Source: an uncultured Opitutia bacterium
GTDB taxonomy: Bacteria; Verrucomicrobiota; Verrucomicrobiia; Opitutales; Opitutaceae
Assembly (NCBI GenBank): GCA_937952235.1
Contig: CALFZM010000174.1
Location: forward strand, 1 to 11,703
DNA: 11,703 nt
Reading direction: 5' to 3'
Shown: one piece after another, positions 1 to 5,967 of the stretch
How positions within the stretch are numbered: the first letter of the stretch is position 1
How the letters are laid out: the number at the start of each line of letters is the position of its first letter
Made by a program: the position numbers and the translations under genes
The notes under the pieces: generated by a model
Databases searched by the model: none
What the model saw: the letters and a program-made list of their open reading frames with translations, nothing else
Told to the model about the DNA's origin: nothing

Positions 1-1
1 G

Positions 2-2641
2 AGCCACTTTCCCTATTCCAGCGACGGGATCCGCGACATCTATCGCCTTTACCCGGCGGACGTCCGCGAGGATGCGACGCGGGTCTTCGGCCTGCTCCAC
101 CCGGACGATATCGAGGCCGTGCGGGAGTCCATCGTGCGGTCAGCGCGGACGCTCCAGCCCTGGCGGCACGAATACCGCGTCGTGGACGCCGACGGCGGCG
201 AGCGGTGGCTCTACGGCAATGCCGTGCCCGAGCTCGAATCCGATGGCTCCGTGCTCTGGCACGGGTTCATCGCGGACATCACCGCGCGCCGCCGCGTCGA
301 GCGGGCGCTCGAGGAACAGGAGGCGCGCCTGCGCGTCGTGCTCGAGCACATGCCGATCGGCGTGCGCTGGGTGCGACAGAGCGAGGGGCGGCGCGAGGTC
401 GTGCTCAATCCCGCGTACACGATCCTCACGGGGGTGTCCGCCGCGGACCACGACGAACCCGGGATCGACTTCGCGCGCACGCATCCGGACGACGTCGCGG
501 CCCAGCGCGAGGGCCATGCCCGCCTGGAACGCGGCGAACTGCGCCAGTTCACCCTGGAAAAGCGCTACCTGAAGCCCGGCGGGCAGGTGACGTGGGTCGC
601 CCTTACCTGGCTGCGGCGGCCGCTGCCCGGCGACGGGAATTTCGAGGAGCTGTGCACGCTCAAGGACATCACCGAGCGCAAGGTGGCGGAACTCGAGCTG
701 CGCGCCACGCTTCGCCAGGTCACGCAGCTCCGCGCGGCGCTGGATGCCTTCGCGCTGGTCGTCATCACCGACCTCGAGGGCCGGATCACGCACGTCAACG
801 AACGCTTCTGCGCCGTCTCCGGCTACCGGGCGGACGAACTGCTCGGCTCCACCCCGCGGGTGGTGAACTCGGGCGCGCATCCGCCGGAGCTCTTTCGCGA
901 GCTGTGGGCCACGATTTCGCGCGGCGAGATCTGGCGCGGCGAACTGCACAACCGCGCGCGCGACGGCCGGGCGTACTGGGTGGCGGCGGCCGTGGTGCCC
1001 GGCCTCGATGACGCGGGCCGGCCCTTCAACTACGTCGCCATCCAGCTCGACATCACGGAACGCAAGCAGCTCGAGGAGAGCCTGGCGCAGGCTCGCGACC
1101 AGGCGCTCGAGGCCTCGCGCCTGAAATCCGATTTCCTCGCCACCATCAGCCACGAGATTCGCACGCCGATGAACGGCGTGATCGGCATGGCCGGCCTGCT
1201 CGCGGAAACGTCGCTCGATCCCGAGCAGGACGAGATGGCCCGCACCATCCTGGGCGGCGCCGAGAACCTGCTCGCGCTGATCGACGACATCCTCGACTTC
1301 TCCCGCGTGGAGGCGGGGCGGCTGCGGCTGGAATCGTCGGCCTTCGACTTCCGCCGCGTGGTCGAGCAGACCGTCGCGCTGCTGGGGCGGCGCGCGCAGG
1401 AAAAGGGGCTCGCCGTGTCGTGCGAGTTCGCGTCCGCCCCCGATTGCCTCGTGCAGGGCGACCCTGGTCGCGTGCGCCAGGTGCTCACGAATCTCCTCGG
1501 CAACGCGATCAAGTTCACCGATGCGGGCGCCGTCGCCGTGGAGGCGCGCGTCGCGGGCGAAACTCCGGACCGGCTGCGGCTGCGGGTCGCGGTCCGCGAC
1601 ACCGGCATCGGCATCGCGCCCGAGTCGCGCCACCTGCTGTTCCAGCCCTTCACCCAGCTCGATGGCAGCCCGCGGCGGCGCTTCGGCGGCACGGGCCTCG
1701 GCCTCGCCATCAGCCGGCAGCTCGTCGATCTGATGGAGGGCGAGATCGGCTTCGCCAGCACCCCGGGCGCCGGCTCGGAGTTCTGGTTCGAACTCGACTT
1801 CGCGCGGGGAGGGCCGCTCGAGGCGGAAACCGCGCGCCCGGCGCTGCCCGGCGCGGTCAGCCCGGCTCGCGGCGGCAAACGCCTGCTGCTCGCCGAGGAC
1901 AACCCGGCCAACCAGCGCGTGGCGACGCTGCTGCTCGCAAGGATGGGCTTCGACGTGAGCGTCGCGGGCGACGGACGCCAGGCGCTCGCCTTGCTGGCGG
2001 CACAGCATTTCGACGCGGTGCTGATGGATTGCCAGATGCCGGGCCTCGACGGCTTCGAGGCCGCGCGGCAGATCCGCTCCGGGCTGCTTCCCGGCGTCGA
2101 AGCCCGGCTTCCCATCATCGCCCTCACCGCCTACGCGCGGCCGGAGGATCGGGCGCGCTGCCTCGCGGCCGGCATGTCCGATCATGTCGCCAAGCCGATC
2201 CGTCCCGCCGAACTCCGGGGCGCCCTCGTGCGCTGTGGTGTCGCCCCCGGCGAGGAGCCGCCGCCCCCGCTGCGGGCAGGGTCCGGCGACGTGCTCGACG
2301 AGGCCGCGCTGGCGGCCGCCCGTGCGCTGCCGGGCGCGGAAGGTCCGTCACTGCTGCCCGAACTCGTCCGCCTCTATCTCGCCGACGAGTCCGACCGCCT
2401 CGCCCGGATCGATCACCTCGCCGCCGAGCGTGCCGCCACCGAGCTCGCCGACGAGGTGCACGGCTTCGGCAGCAATGCCGCCTCGCTGGGCGGAATCGAG
2501 GTGCGGCGCGTGGCGCTCGAGGTCGAGTCCGCCGCCCGCGCCGGCGACTGGGGCGAGGTCTCCGTCTACCTGAGGCGGTTGCACGAGGCGGTCGGCCGGC
2601 TGCGCGACGAGATCGAGCGCCGGCGGCTGGCGGTAGCCTGA
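2..2641 (+). CDS. Hybrid sensor histidine kinase, PAS-PAS-PAS-HisKA-HATPase-REC-Hpt-like (5' end outside window)
   Basis: The frame is open from base 2, so the gene begins before the window; 879 residues are visible. The GTG at 119 lies inside the first PAS domain and is not the start. Domains in visible numbering: PAS1 (1-99, truncated), PAS2 (about 110-233), PAS3 (about 243-360), a short helical linker, HisKA with phospho-acceptor His384 in SHEIRTPMNG, and HATPase with N-box NLLGNAIKF (N501), G1 DTGIGIAP (D533) and G2 GGTGLGLA. A receiver follows with LLAEDN, Asp676 in LMDCQMPG and a K-P pair in HVAKPI. The C-terminus is Hpt-like, with His820 in VHGFGSNAASLGG. No membrane segment is seen, so the visible part is probably cytosolic. 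Family knowledge predicts a His-Asp-His-Asp phosphorelay ending on a separate response regulator; the REC protein encoded 367 bp downstream is the obvious partner (inference). The Hpt-like domain keeps its His but lacks the usual Lys-Gly after it. Confidence 0.95.
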   Translation, partial: SHFPYSSDGIRDIYRLYPADVREDATRVFGLLHPDDIEAVRESIVRSARTLQPWRHEYRVVDADGGERWLYGNAVPELESDGSVLWHGFIADITARRRVERALEEQEARLRVVLEHMPIGVRWVRQSEGRREVVLNPAYTILTGVSAADHDEPGIDFARTHPDDVAAQREGHARLERGELRQFTLEKRYLKPGGQVTWVALTWLRRPLPGDGNFEELCTLKDITERKVAELELRATLRQVTQLRAALDAFALVVITDLEGRITHVNERFCAVSGYRADELLGSTPRVVNSGAHPPELFRELWATISRGEIWRGELHNRARDGRAYWVAAAVVPGLDDAGRPFNYVAIQLDITERKQLEESLAQARDQALEASRLKSDFLATISHEIRTPMNGVIGMAGLLAETSLDPEQDEMARTILGGAENLLALIDDILDFSRVEAGRLRLESSAFDFRRVVEQTVALLGRRAQEKGLAVSCEFASAPDCLVQGDPGRVRQVLTNLLGNAIKFTDAGAVAVEARVAGETPDRLRLRVAVRDTGIGIAPESRHLLFQPFTQLDGSPRRRFGGTGLGLAISRQLVDLMEGEIGFASTPGAGSEFWFELDFARGGPLEAETARPALPGAVSPARGGKRLLLAEDNPANQRVATLLLARMGFDVSVAGDGRQALALLAAQHFDAVLMDCQMPGLDGFEAARQIRSGLLPGVEARLPIIALTAYARPEDRARCLAAGMSDHVAKPIRPAELRGALVRCGVAPGEEPPPPLRAGSGDVLDEAALAAARALPGAEGPSLLPELVRLYLADESDRLARIDHLAAERAATELADEVHGFGSNAASLGGIEVRRVALEVESAARAGDWGEVSVYLRRLHEAVGRLRDEIERRRLAVA

Positions 2642-2784
2642 GCGGCGATAGGGTGGAGCCGCCTGTCCCCCCAGGCGGCTGACGTGCGGTGGACCGGTCC
2701 GCAGCGGCTTGAGGACAAGCCGCTCCACCATTCGGTGCGGCCGTTCTCGCGTCTGCTGAGAAGGCCAACGGCATGTGTCCGGCT
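2642..2784 (+). repeat. Palindromic intergenic repeat, copy 1 (intact)
   Basis: This starts at the stop codon of the histidine kinase and is repeated almost immediately downstream. It contains hairpin A, with arms GCCGCCTG (2658-2665) and CAGGCGGC (2672-2679). Next is a 10-bp perfect palindrome GGACCGGTCC (2691-2700). Hairpin B has arms AGCGGCTTG (2703-2711) and CAAGCCGCT (2716-2724). GGTGGAG (2652-2658) can pair with CTCCACC (2723-2729), closing the unit into a three-way junction, although a few bases compete with the inner stems. The layout resembles REP/BIME-type elements. I cannot tell whether it acts as RNA, as a protein-binding site or only as a mobile repeat. It may also terminate kinase transcription. 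Confidence 0.85.
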
Positions 2785-2931
2785 GAGCGACGATAGGGTG
2801 GAGCCGCCTGTCCCCAGGCGGCTGACGTGCGGTGGACCGGTCCGCAGCAGCTTGAGGACATGCCGCTCCACCATTCCGTGCGGCCGTTCTCAGCGGTGAG
2901 CTGAAGGCGAACGGAAGGCTTCCGGCTGAAC
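2785..2931 (+). repeat. Palindromic intergenic repeat, copy 2
   Basis: This is a direct repeat of copy 1, offset by about 143-145 bp. Hairpin A is intact (2803-2823, loop TCCC, two C fewer than copy 1). The palindrome GGACCGGTCC recurs at 2834-2843. Hairpin B (AGCAGCTTG / CATGCCGCT) carries two mismatches. The closing arms GGTGGAG and CTCCACC are kept, as are tail matches such as GCGGCCGTTCTC and TTCCGGCTGA. The two copies fill most of the 367-bp gap between the kinase and response regulator genes, in which I see no other gene. Confidence 0.85.
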
Positions 2932-3008
2932 ACGGTCCGATTCGCCTCAAGCCGGGGGCGAGCCGACCGATGTCTGCGTTACGGACGTTTCTGGACGTCC
3001 GGATCCGC

Positions 3009-3755
3009 ATGAACATTCTCATCGCCGAAGACGACCGTGTCTCCCGCACCTTGCTGCGGGAGATCCTCGCGTCCGATCGTTCCTACGAGATCGCCGAGGC
3101 GGCGGACGGCACGGAAGCCTGGTCGCGCCTGGAAAAGGGCGCGGTGCCCGACCTGTGCATCCTCGATATCATCATGCCGGGTCTCGACGGGTTGGAAGTG
3201 CTCAAGCGCATCCGCGCCGACGACCGGCTGCGCGGCGTCAAAGTGATCCTCTGCACCGCCCGCAACGATCGCACCTCCGTGACCGAGGCGGCGGCGCTCT
3301 CCGTGAATCATTTCATCATCAAGCCGTATTCCAGCCGCACGGTCCTCGAGCAGGTCCGGAAGGTACGCAACCAGCTCGGCGGGCAGCGCCGGGTTGACGC
3401 CAAGGCCCTGGTGTGTGCGCGTCTCGGCATCGACTCCTCCACGTACGGCCGGCTGCTGCAATTGCTCCTCGAGGACGCCGAGGCCGTGGCGCAGGCGGTC
3501 AGCGCCGACAGCGCCGGCAGCGACCCCAAAGGCCCCCTGGTCCGGCTCAATGCCCTCAAGGGCGCGAGCATGAACCTCGGGGCGAATCATGTCGTGGCCA
3601 TGCTGAGCTCGCTCGAACTGGAACTCAGCGCGGAAGCGCCGGTGGAAGCAGGGGATGTCGCCGGGACTTCCTCCCGGCAGGCGCGGATCGGCGAGAAGCT
3701 GGACAGCCTGAAAGCCGAGCTCGCCCAATTGGCGACTGAGGCGGAGCGGAATTGA
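3009..3755 (+). CDS. Response regulator: receiver domain with a histidine-less Hpt-like C-terminal tail
   Basis: This 248-residue protein starts MNILIAEDD, the usual opening of a receiver domain; I chose the ATG at 3009 for that reason. An in-frame ATG at 2970 would add 13 residues with no family support, and neither start has a clear ribosome binding site. The receiver (1-125) has the acidic pair E7-D8-D9, phospho-acceptor Asp53 in ILDIIMPGLDG, Thr83 and Lys105 in FIIKPY. Residues 130-248 form a mostly helical tail whose segment LNALKGASMNLGA (180-192) matches the Hpt signature around the phospho-histidine, but the His position is Asn181. There is no DNA-binding or output enzyme domain. It probably receives phosphate from the upstream hybrid kinase and acts through protein contacts (inference). 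The Hpt-like reading of the tail rests on this short motif. Confidence 0.9.
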   Translation: MNILIAEDDRVSRTLLREILASDRSYEIAEAADGTEAWSRLEKGAVPDLCILDIIMPGLDGLEVLKRIRADDRLRGVKVILCTARNDRTSVTEAAALSVNHFIIKPYSSRTVLEQVRKVRNQLGGQRRVDAKALVCARLGIDSSTYGRLLQLLLEDAEAVAQAVSADSAGSDPKGPLVRLNALKGASMNLGANHVVAMLSSLELELSAEAPVEAGDVAGTSSRQARIGEKLDSLKAELAQLATEAERN

Positions 3756-3760
3756 GGCAA

Positions 3761-3900
3761 CGAGGGTGCGGTGGAGCCGGCTGACCCCAGGCGGCTGACG
3801 TGCGATGGGTCGGTTCGCAGCGGCTTGAGGACTCTCCACCTTTCGGTACGGCCGTCTTCATGGCTGACGTGAAGGCTGGCGGCATGAGGCCGGCCGAGAG
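3761..3900 (+). repeat. Palindromic intergenic repeat, copy 3 (decayed)
   Basis: This matches copies 1 and 2 at GGTGGAGCCG, CCCCAGGCGGCTGACGTGCG, GCAGCGGCTTGAGGAC and CTCCACC. Hairpin A has mismatches (GCCGGCTGACCCCAGGCGGC), the central palindrome is degraded, and most of the 3' arm of hairpin B is deleted (GAGGACTCTCCACC). It lies between the converging response regulator and aldo/keto reductase genes, so it follows the stop codon of the + strand gene, as copy 1 does. Confidence 0.75.
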
Positions 3901-3932
3901 CCGGCACGCGCGTCGCGTCGGTCGCCGCCAGG

Positions 3933-4811
3933 TCAGGAGGTGGGTCCCACCGCGCGTTCGACGTCGCGCATCGTCGCGTCGTCGGCCGCGATCAGCGCCG
4001 CTCCCGCATTGCTCTCGAGGTGCGCGAGACGGGAGGTTCCCGGGATCGGGAGAATCACCGGCGATTTCCACAGCAGCCAGGCGAGTGCGACCTGGTTGGG
4101 CGTGGCGCCGAGGCGTTCCGCGGAAGCCCGCAACGGCCCATCCGGCGCGGTCATTTCGCCGGCGCCCAGCGGGTACCAGGGAATGAACCCGAGCCCCTCG
4201 CGGGCGCAGTACGCCAGCACGGGGCCCGCGCGGCGGTCGCCGAGGTGATAGAGATTCTGCACCGTCGCGATCGGCGCGAGAGCGCGGGCGCGCTCGAGGT
4301 CGGTCACCGAGACTTCCGAGAGGCCGATGTGGCGGATTTTCCCCTCCCGCTGCAGGTCGACGAGCACGCCCAGCTGGTCGGCGAGCGGAACGCGTCGGTC
4401 GATGCGGTGGAGTTGAAACAGGTCGATCCGGTCGACGCGCAGCCGCTTGAGGCTTCCTTCGCAGCGTTCGCGCAGATGGGCGGGCCGCCCGTCGGGCATC
4501 CATTGGTGCGGCCCCGGCCGCTGCAGGCCGGCCTTGGTCGCGACGACCAGGCCTGCGGGGTACGGGTGGAGCGCTTCCGCGATGAGTTCCTCCGAGACAA
4601 AGGGCCCGTACGAATCCGCCGTATCGATGAAGTTGATGCCCAGTTCGGGGACGCGGCGGAGGAGCGCGAGCGCCGCGGCGCGGTCGGGCGGAGGGCCCCA
4701 GATGCCCTCGCCGGTGATGCGCATGGCGCCGAAGCCGAGCCGGTGCACCGGCAGGTCGCCGCCGATGAGGAAGGTGCCGCTGCGGGCGGCGGGGGCGGAG
4801 GAGGCAGGCAT
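3933..4811 (-). CDS. Aldo/keto reductase, PdxI/YdbC-like
   Basis: This 292-residue protein is of normal length for a complete AKR (beta/alpha)8 barrel, with the full catalytic tetrad: Asp63 and Tyr68 in FIDTADSYG, Lys93 in VATKAG, and His135 in FQLHRID. Later family landmarks are HIGLSEV (161-167), VQNLYH (184-189) and the NADPH-binding C-terminal stretch PIPGTSRLAHLESN (255-268). The N-terminal pattern RLGFGAMRITGEGIWGPP and the closing ATPNQVALAWLL resemble E. coli YdbC (PdxI), a pyridoxal reductase. This makes an NADPH-dependent carbonyl or pyridoxal reductase likely, but substrates cannot be read from the sequence. It is cytosolic, with no signal peptide. It stands alone on the minus strand, converging on the response regulator gene, and starts 166 bp from the tRNA gene. 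No ribosome binding site is visible before the ATG. Confidence 0.93.
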   Translation of the reverse strand: MPASSAPAARSGTFLIGGDLPVHRLGFGAMRITGEGIWGPPPDRAAALALLRRVPELGINFIDTADSYGPFVSEELIAEALHPYPAGLVVATKAGLQRPGPHQWMPDGRPAHLRERCEGSLKRLRVDRIDLFQLHRIDRRVPLADQLGVLVDLQREGKIRHIGLSEVSVTDLERARALAPIATVQNLYHLGDRRAGPVLAYCAREGLGFIPWYPLGAGEMTAPDGPLRASAERLGATPNQVALAWLLWKSPVILPIPGTSRLAHLESNAGAALIAADDATMRDVERAVGPTS

Positions 4812-4977
4812 GGGGAGGAGGGCGGGGGAAGGGCGGCAGCGACGCCGAGCGTCGCGGGCGAAGGAACGCGACTTAGGCCCGGCGATTTCGCAAGCGGACC
4901 GGGCAGGTTGCCGCGCGGTTTCCCGCCGTTTCCGACCTTGACCGACCTCGGCGGAGGTTCAGCGTTTTCTCTCCTCC

Positions 4978-5051
4978 TGCCCGATGGTGTAATGGTAGCA
5001 CAGGCGACTTTGACTCGCCTAGTCATGGTTCGAACCCATGTCGGGCAGCCA
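4978..5051 (+). tRNA. trnQ: tRNA-Gln (anticodon UUG), CCA encoded
   Basis: A full cloverleaf can be drawn. The acceptor stem is TGCCCGA (4978-4984) with TCGGGCA (5041-5047). The anticodon stem GGCGA / TCGCC encloses the loop CTTTGAC, giving anticodon TTG, which reads CAA. The T arm ATGGTTCGAACCCAT is canonical, the discriminator base is G5048, and CCA is encoded at 5049-5051. It marks the last clearly chromosomal gene. No copy of the tRNA 3' end recurs downstream in the window, so use of the tRNA itself as an integration site is not shown here. Confidence 0.97.
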
Positions 5052-5059
5052 GTGCGAAT

Positions 5060-5167
5060 CTGACGCGAACCGTCTCACGGTCCGGTCAAAGGTTCGGCTA
5101 ACTCGCTGCAAAATCGGTAGAAATGATTCTCAGCGATTTGAACGATCTCGGCAATGGTTCGCGTCAG
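5060..5167. repeat. 12-bp perfect inverted repeat bordering the tRNA side of the recombinase module
   Basis: CTGACGCGAACC (5060-5071) and its exact reverse complement GGTTCGCGTCAG (5156-5167) are separated by 84 bp. The right arm is followed by T6 at 5171-5176. The interior holds GGTTCGG (5091-5097) and CGCTGCAAAATC (5104-5115), both of which recur on the far side of the module. It could be a recombinase or ParB-like binding region, a structured RNA, or a terminator with a long loop; the sequence does not decide between these. Confidence 0.7.
5104..5115 (+). repeat. Left copy of the direct repeat CGCTGCAAAATC
   Basis: This is identical in sequence and orientation to 9449-9460, and the pair brackets the zinc-finger / recombinase / twin-ParB module. 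In both places GGTTCGG lies shortly upstream (6 bp away here, 14 bp on the right). It is a candidate half of an attL/attR pair. The assignment is inference: 12 bp is short and only one occurrence of the element is visible. Confidence 0.5.
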
Positions 5168-5420
5168 CCGTTTTTTACGCCCACGAAATTCGCGAAATTC
5201 GCGGTCGATTTCAATCACCGGTCAAATCCCGCAATGTTCGACGCGCGGGGAAATTGCTCATTTTACGAGCGCTGAATCGGCTCAAATTTACCGGGAATTT
5301 TTGGGCGATTCTAGCCGTTCGCCCCGATTGATTGTGTGGTCAGTTAGAAACGCACAGCGGCATCCGAGTCGTCAGCCACGAGTGCGCCCTCCGTCCGTCC
5401 CGGCATCGTTGCCGATGTGA

Positions 5421-5915
5421 ATTCTTCCATCAAAAAAAACGATCCCTCATCCACGCTGCGCCGCTTGCGGTGCAGTGTTCATACCTGACTATCGCGCCGC
5501 CGGCCGGCAAAGATACTGCGCCCGGTCACCATGCCAAAAAGTTCGCCGCCGTGAAAGTCAGCGCCGCTGGCTCGCAAAAACAGGCAACGCCGCCTACCAC
5601 TCGGGCGATGAACCCCCCCGGAGGGTCCGCGAGTGGCGAGCGGCCCACCCCGGCTACTGGCGCCGCCGCACTGCCCGGAGCCACGGCCCCGCCGCCGAAC
5701 CCACCACGCTGGAGTCGTTGCTTACTCCGTTTGCGTTACAAGACGCCTGCCCTGCGTTACAAGACGCCTGGTCTCCGCAAGTCATTGCGCTCGTTGGCCT
5801 GATCGCATGGGTGCGGGGCACTGCGTTACAAAACGCCATCGCCGCCGACCTGCGCGCAATCATGTTCGCGGGCCATGCCATTCTCGCCGAGCTGCAACCG
5901 CCCCAGAAAAAGTAG
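5421..5915 (+). CDS. Small zinc-finger-like accessory protein of the recombinase module, with Ala-Leu-Gln repeats
   Basis: The open frame follows a stop at 5418-5420. Four cysteines fit a zinc finger, C-x2-C-x16-C-x4-C: codons at 5457, 5466, 5517 and 5532, in RCAACGAVF and RYCARSPC. A basic segment follows (RRRESQRRWLAK), then REWRAAHPGYWRR, a pattern I associate with small proteins encoded beside serine recombinases and ParB-like genes. The C-terminal part has a hydrophobic helix (VIALVGLIAWV) and three ALQ(D/N)A peptides. The first standard start codon, GTG at 5475, would cut off the CxxC half of the finger. ATT at 5421 is the first sense codon, and an ATG at 5415 is followed at once by TGA. 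The true start, or a damaged one, is therefore unresolved. A DNA-binding accessory or regulatory role is inference. It ends 52 bp before the recombinase. Confidence 0.72.
   Translation: MLPSKKTIPHPRCAACGAVFIPDYRAAGRQRYCARSPCQKVRRRESQRRWLAKTGNAAYHSGDEPPRRVREWRAAHPGYWRRRTARSHGPAAEPTTLESLLTPFALQDACPALQDAWSPQVIALVGLIAWVRGTALQNAIAADLRAIMFAGHAILAELQPPQKK
5732..5837 (+). repeat. Three iteron-like repeats GCGTTACAARACGCC inside the zinc-finger gene
   Basis: TGCGTTACAAGACGCCTG is found at 5732-5749 and again, identical over 18 bases, at 5753-5770. A third copy, TGCGTTACAAAACGCC, is at 5822-5837. Each has GCGT / ACGC inverted ends. All lie in the same reading frame and encode Ala-Leu-Gln-(Asp/Asn)-Ala using a TTA Leu codon, otherwise rare in such GC-rich DNA. 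Within this gene TTA appears only in these three places. Spacings are 21 and 69 bp. Confidence 0.85.
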
Positions 5916-5923
5916 CCCCACCC

Positions 5924-5956
5924 GGCGGAACGGGAGTCCGCCCACCGCGTTCCCGT
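5924..5956 (+). promoter_or_regulatory. Overlapping hairpins in the recombinase leader
   Basis: In the 52-bp gap before the recombinase ATG, GGCGGA (5924-5929) pairs with TCCGCC (5937-5942). The loop bases ACGGGA (5930-5935) can instead pair with TCCCGT (5951-5956). Together they form either a pseudoknot or two exclusive states. The only Shine-Dalgarno-like run, GGGAG (5932-5936), sits in the loop, more than 30 bases from the start codon. A role in controlling recombinase translation is speculation. Confidence 0.3.
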
Positions 5957-5967
5957 CCTGCTAGACA

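Larger units (their letters stand above)
5052..5420. other. Gene-free left boundary stretch, lower GC than its surroundings
   Basis: There is no convincing gene between the tRNA and the zinc-finger gene. Besides the 12-bp inverted repeat and the direct repeat, the stretch holds two tandem copies of CGAAATTCG (5184-5192, 5193-5201), each an odd-length palindrome. CCGGTCAAA occurs at 5082-5090 and again at 5218-5226. A GGGCGA / TCGCCC hairpin lies at 5303-5324, and a CATCG / CGATG hairpin at 5404-5417 just before the zinc-finger frame. Runs such as TTTTACGAGC and AATTTTTGGG make it visibly more A+T-rich than the neighbouring genes. This suits a mobile-element border or regulatory region. Confidence 0.6.

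Noticed and set aside
140..2185. Long open frame on the minus strand (681 codons) opposite the histidine kinase
   Set aside because: It is antisense to a clear multidomain kinase and has low-complexity, Ala/Arg/Glu/Asp-rich content, typical of a shadow frame in GC-rich DNA.
4938..4966. TTGACC as a -35 box for the tRNA gene
   Set aside because: With 17-bp spacing the -10 position reads AGCGTT, which is too far from consensus.
5060..5176. Intrinsic terminator for the tRNA (inverted repeat followed by T6)
   Set aside because: The loop would be 84 nt, too long for a standard terminator; kept only as a possibility under the repeat entry.
5038..5331. Open frame of 97 codons on the + strand
   Set aside because: It starts inside the tRNA and runs across the inverted repeat; no recognisable motifs.
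5332..5802. Open frame of 156 codons overlapping the zinc-finger gene
   Set aside because: The other frame carries the four-Cys pattern and the HPGYWRR motif; this one shows nothing family-like.
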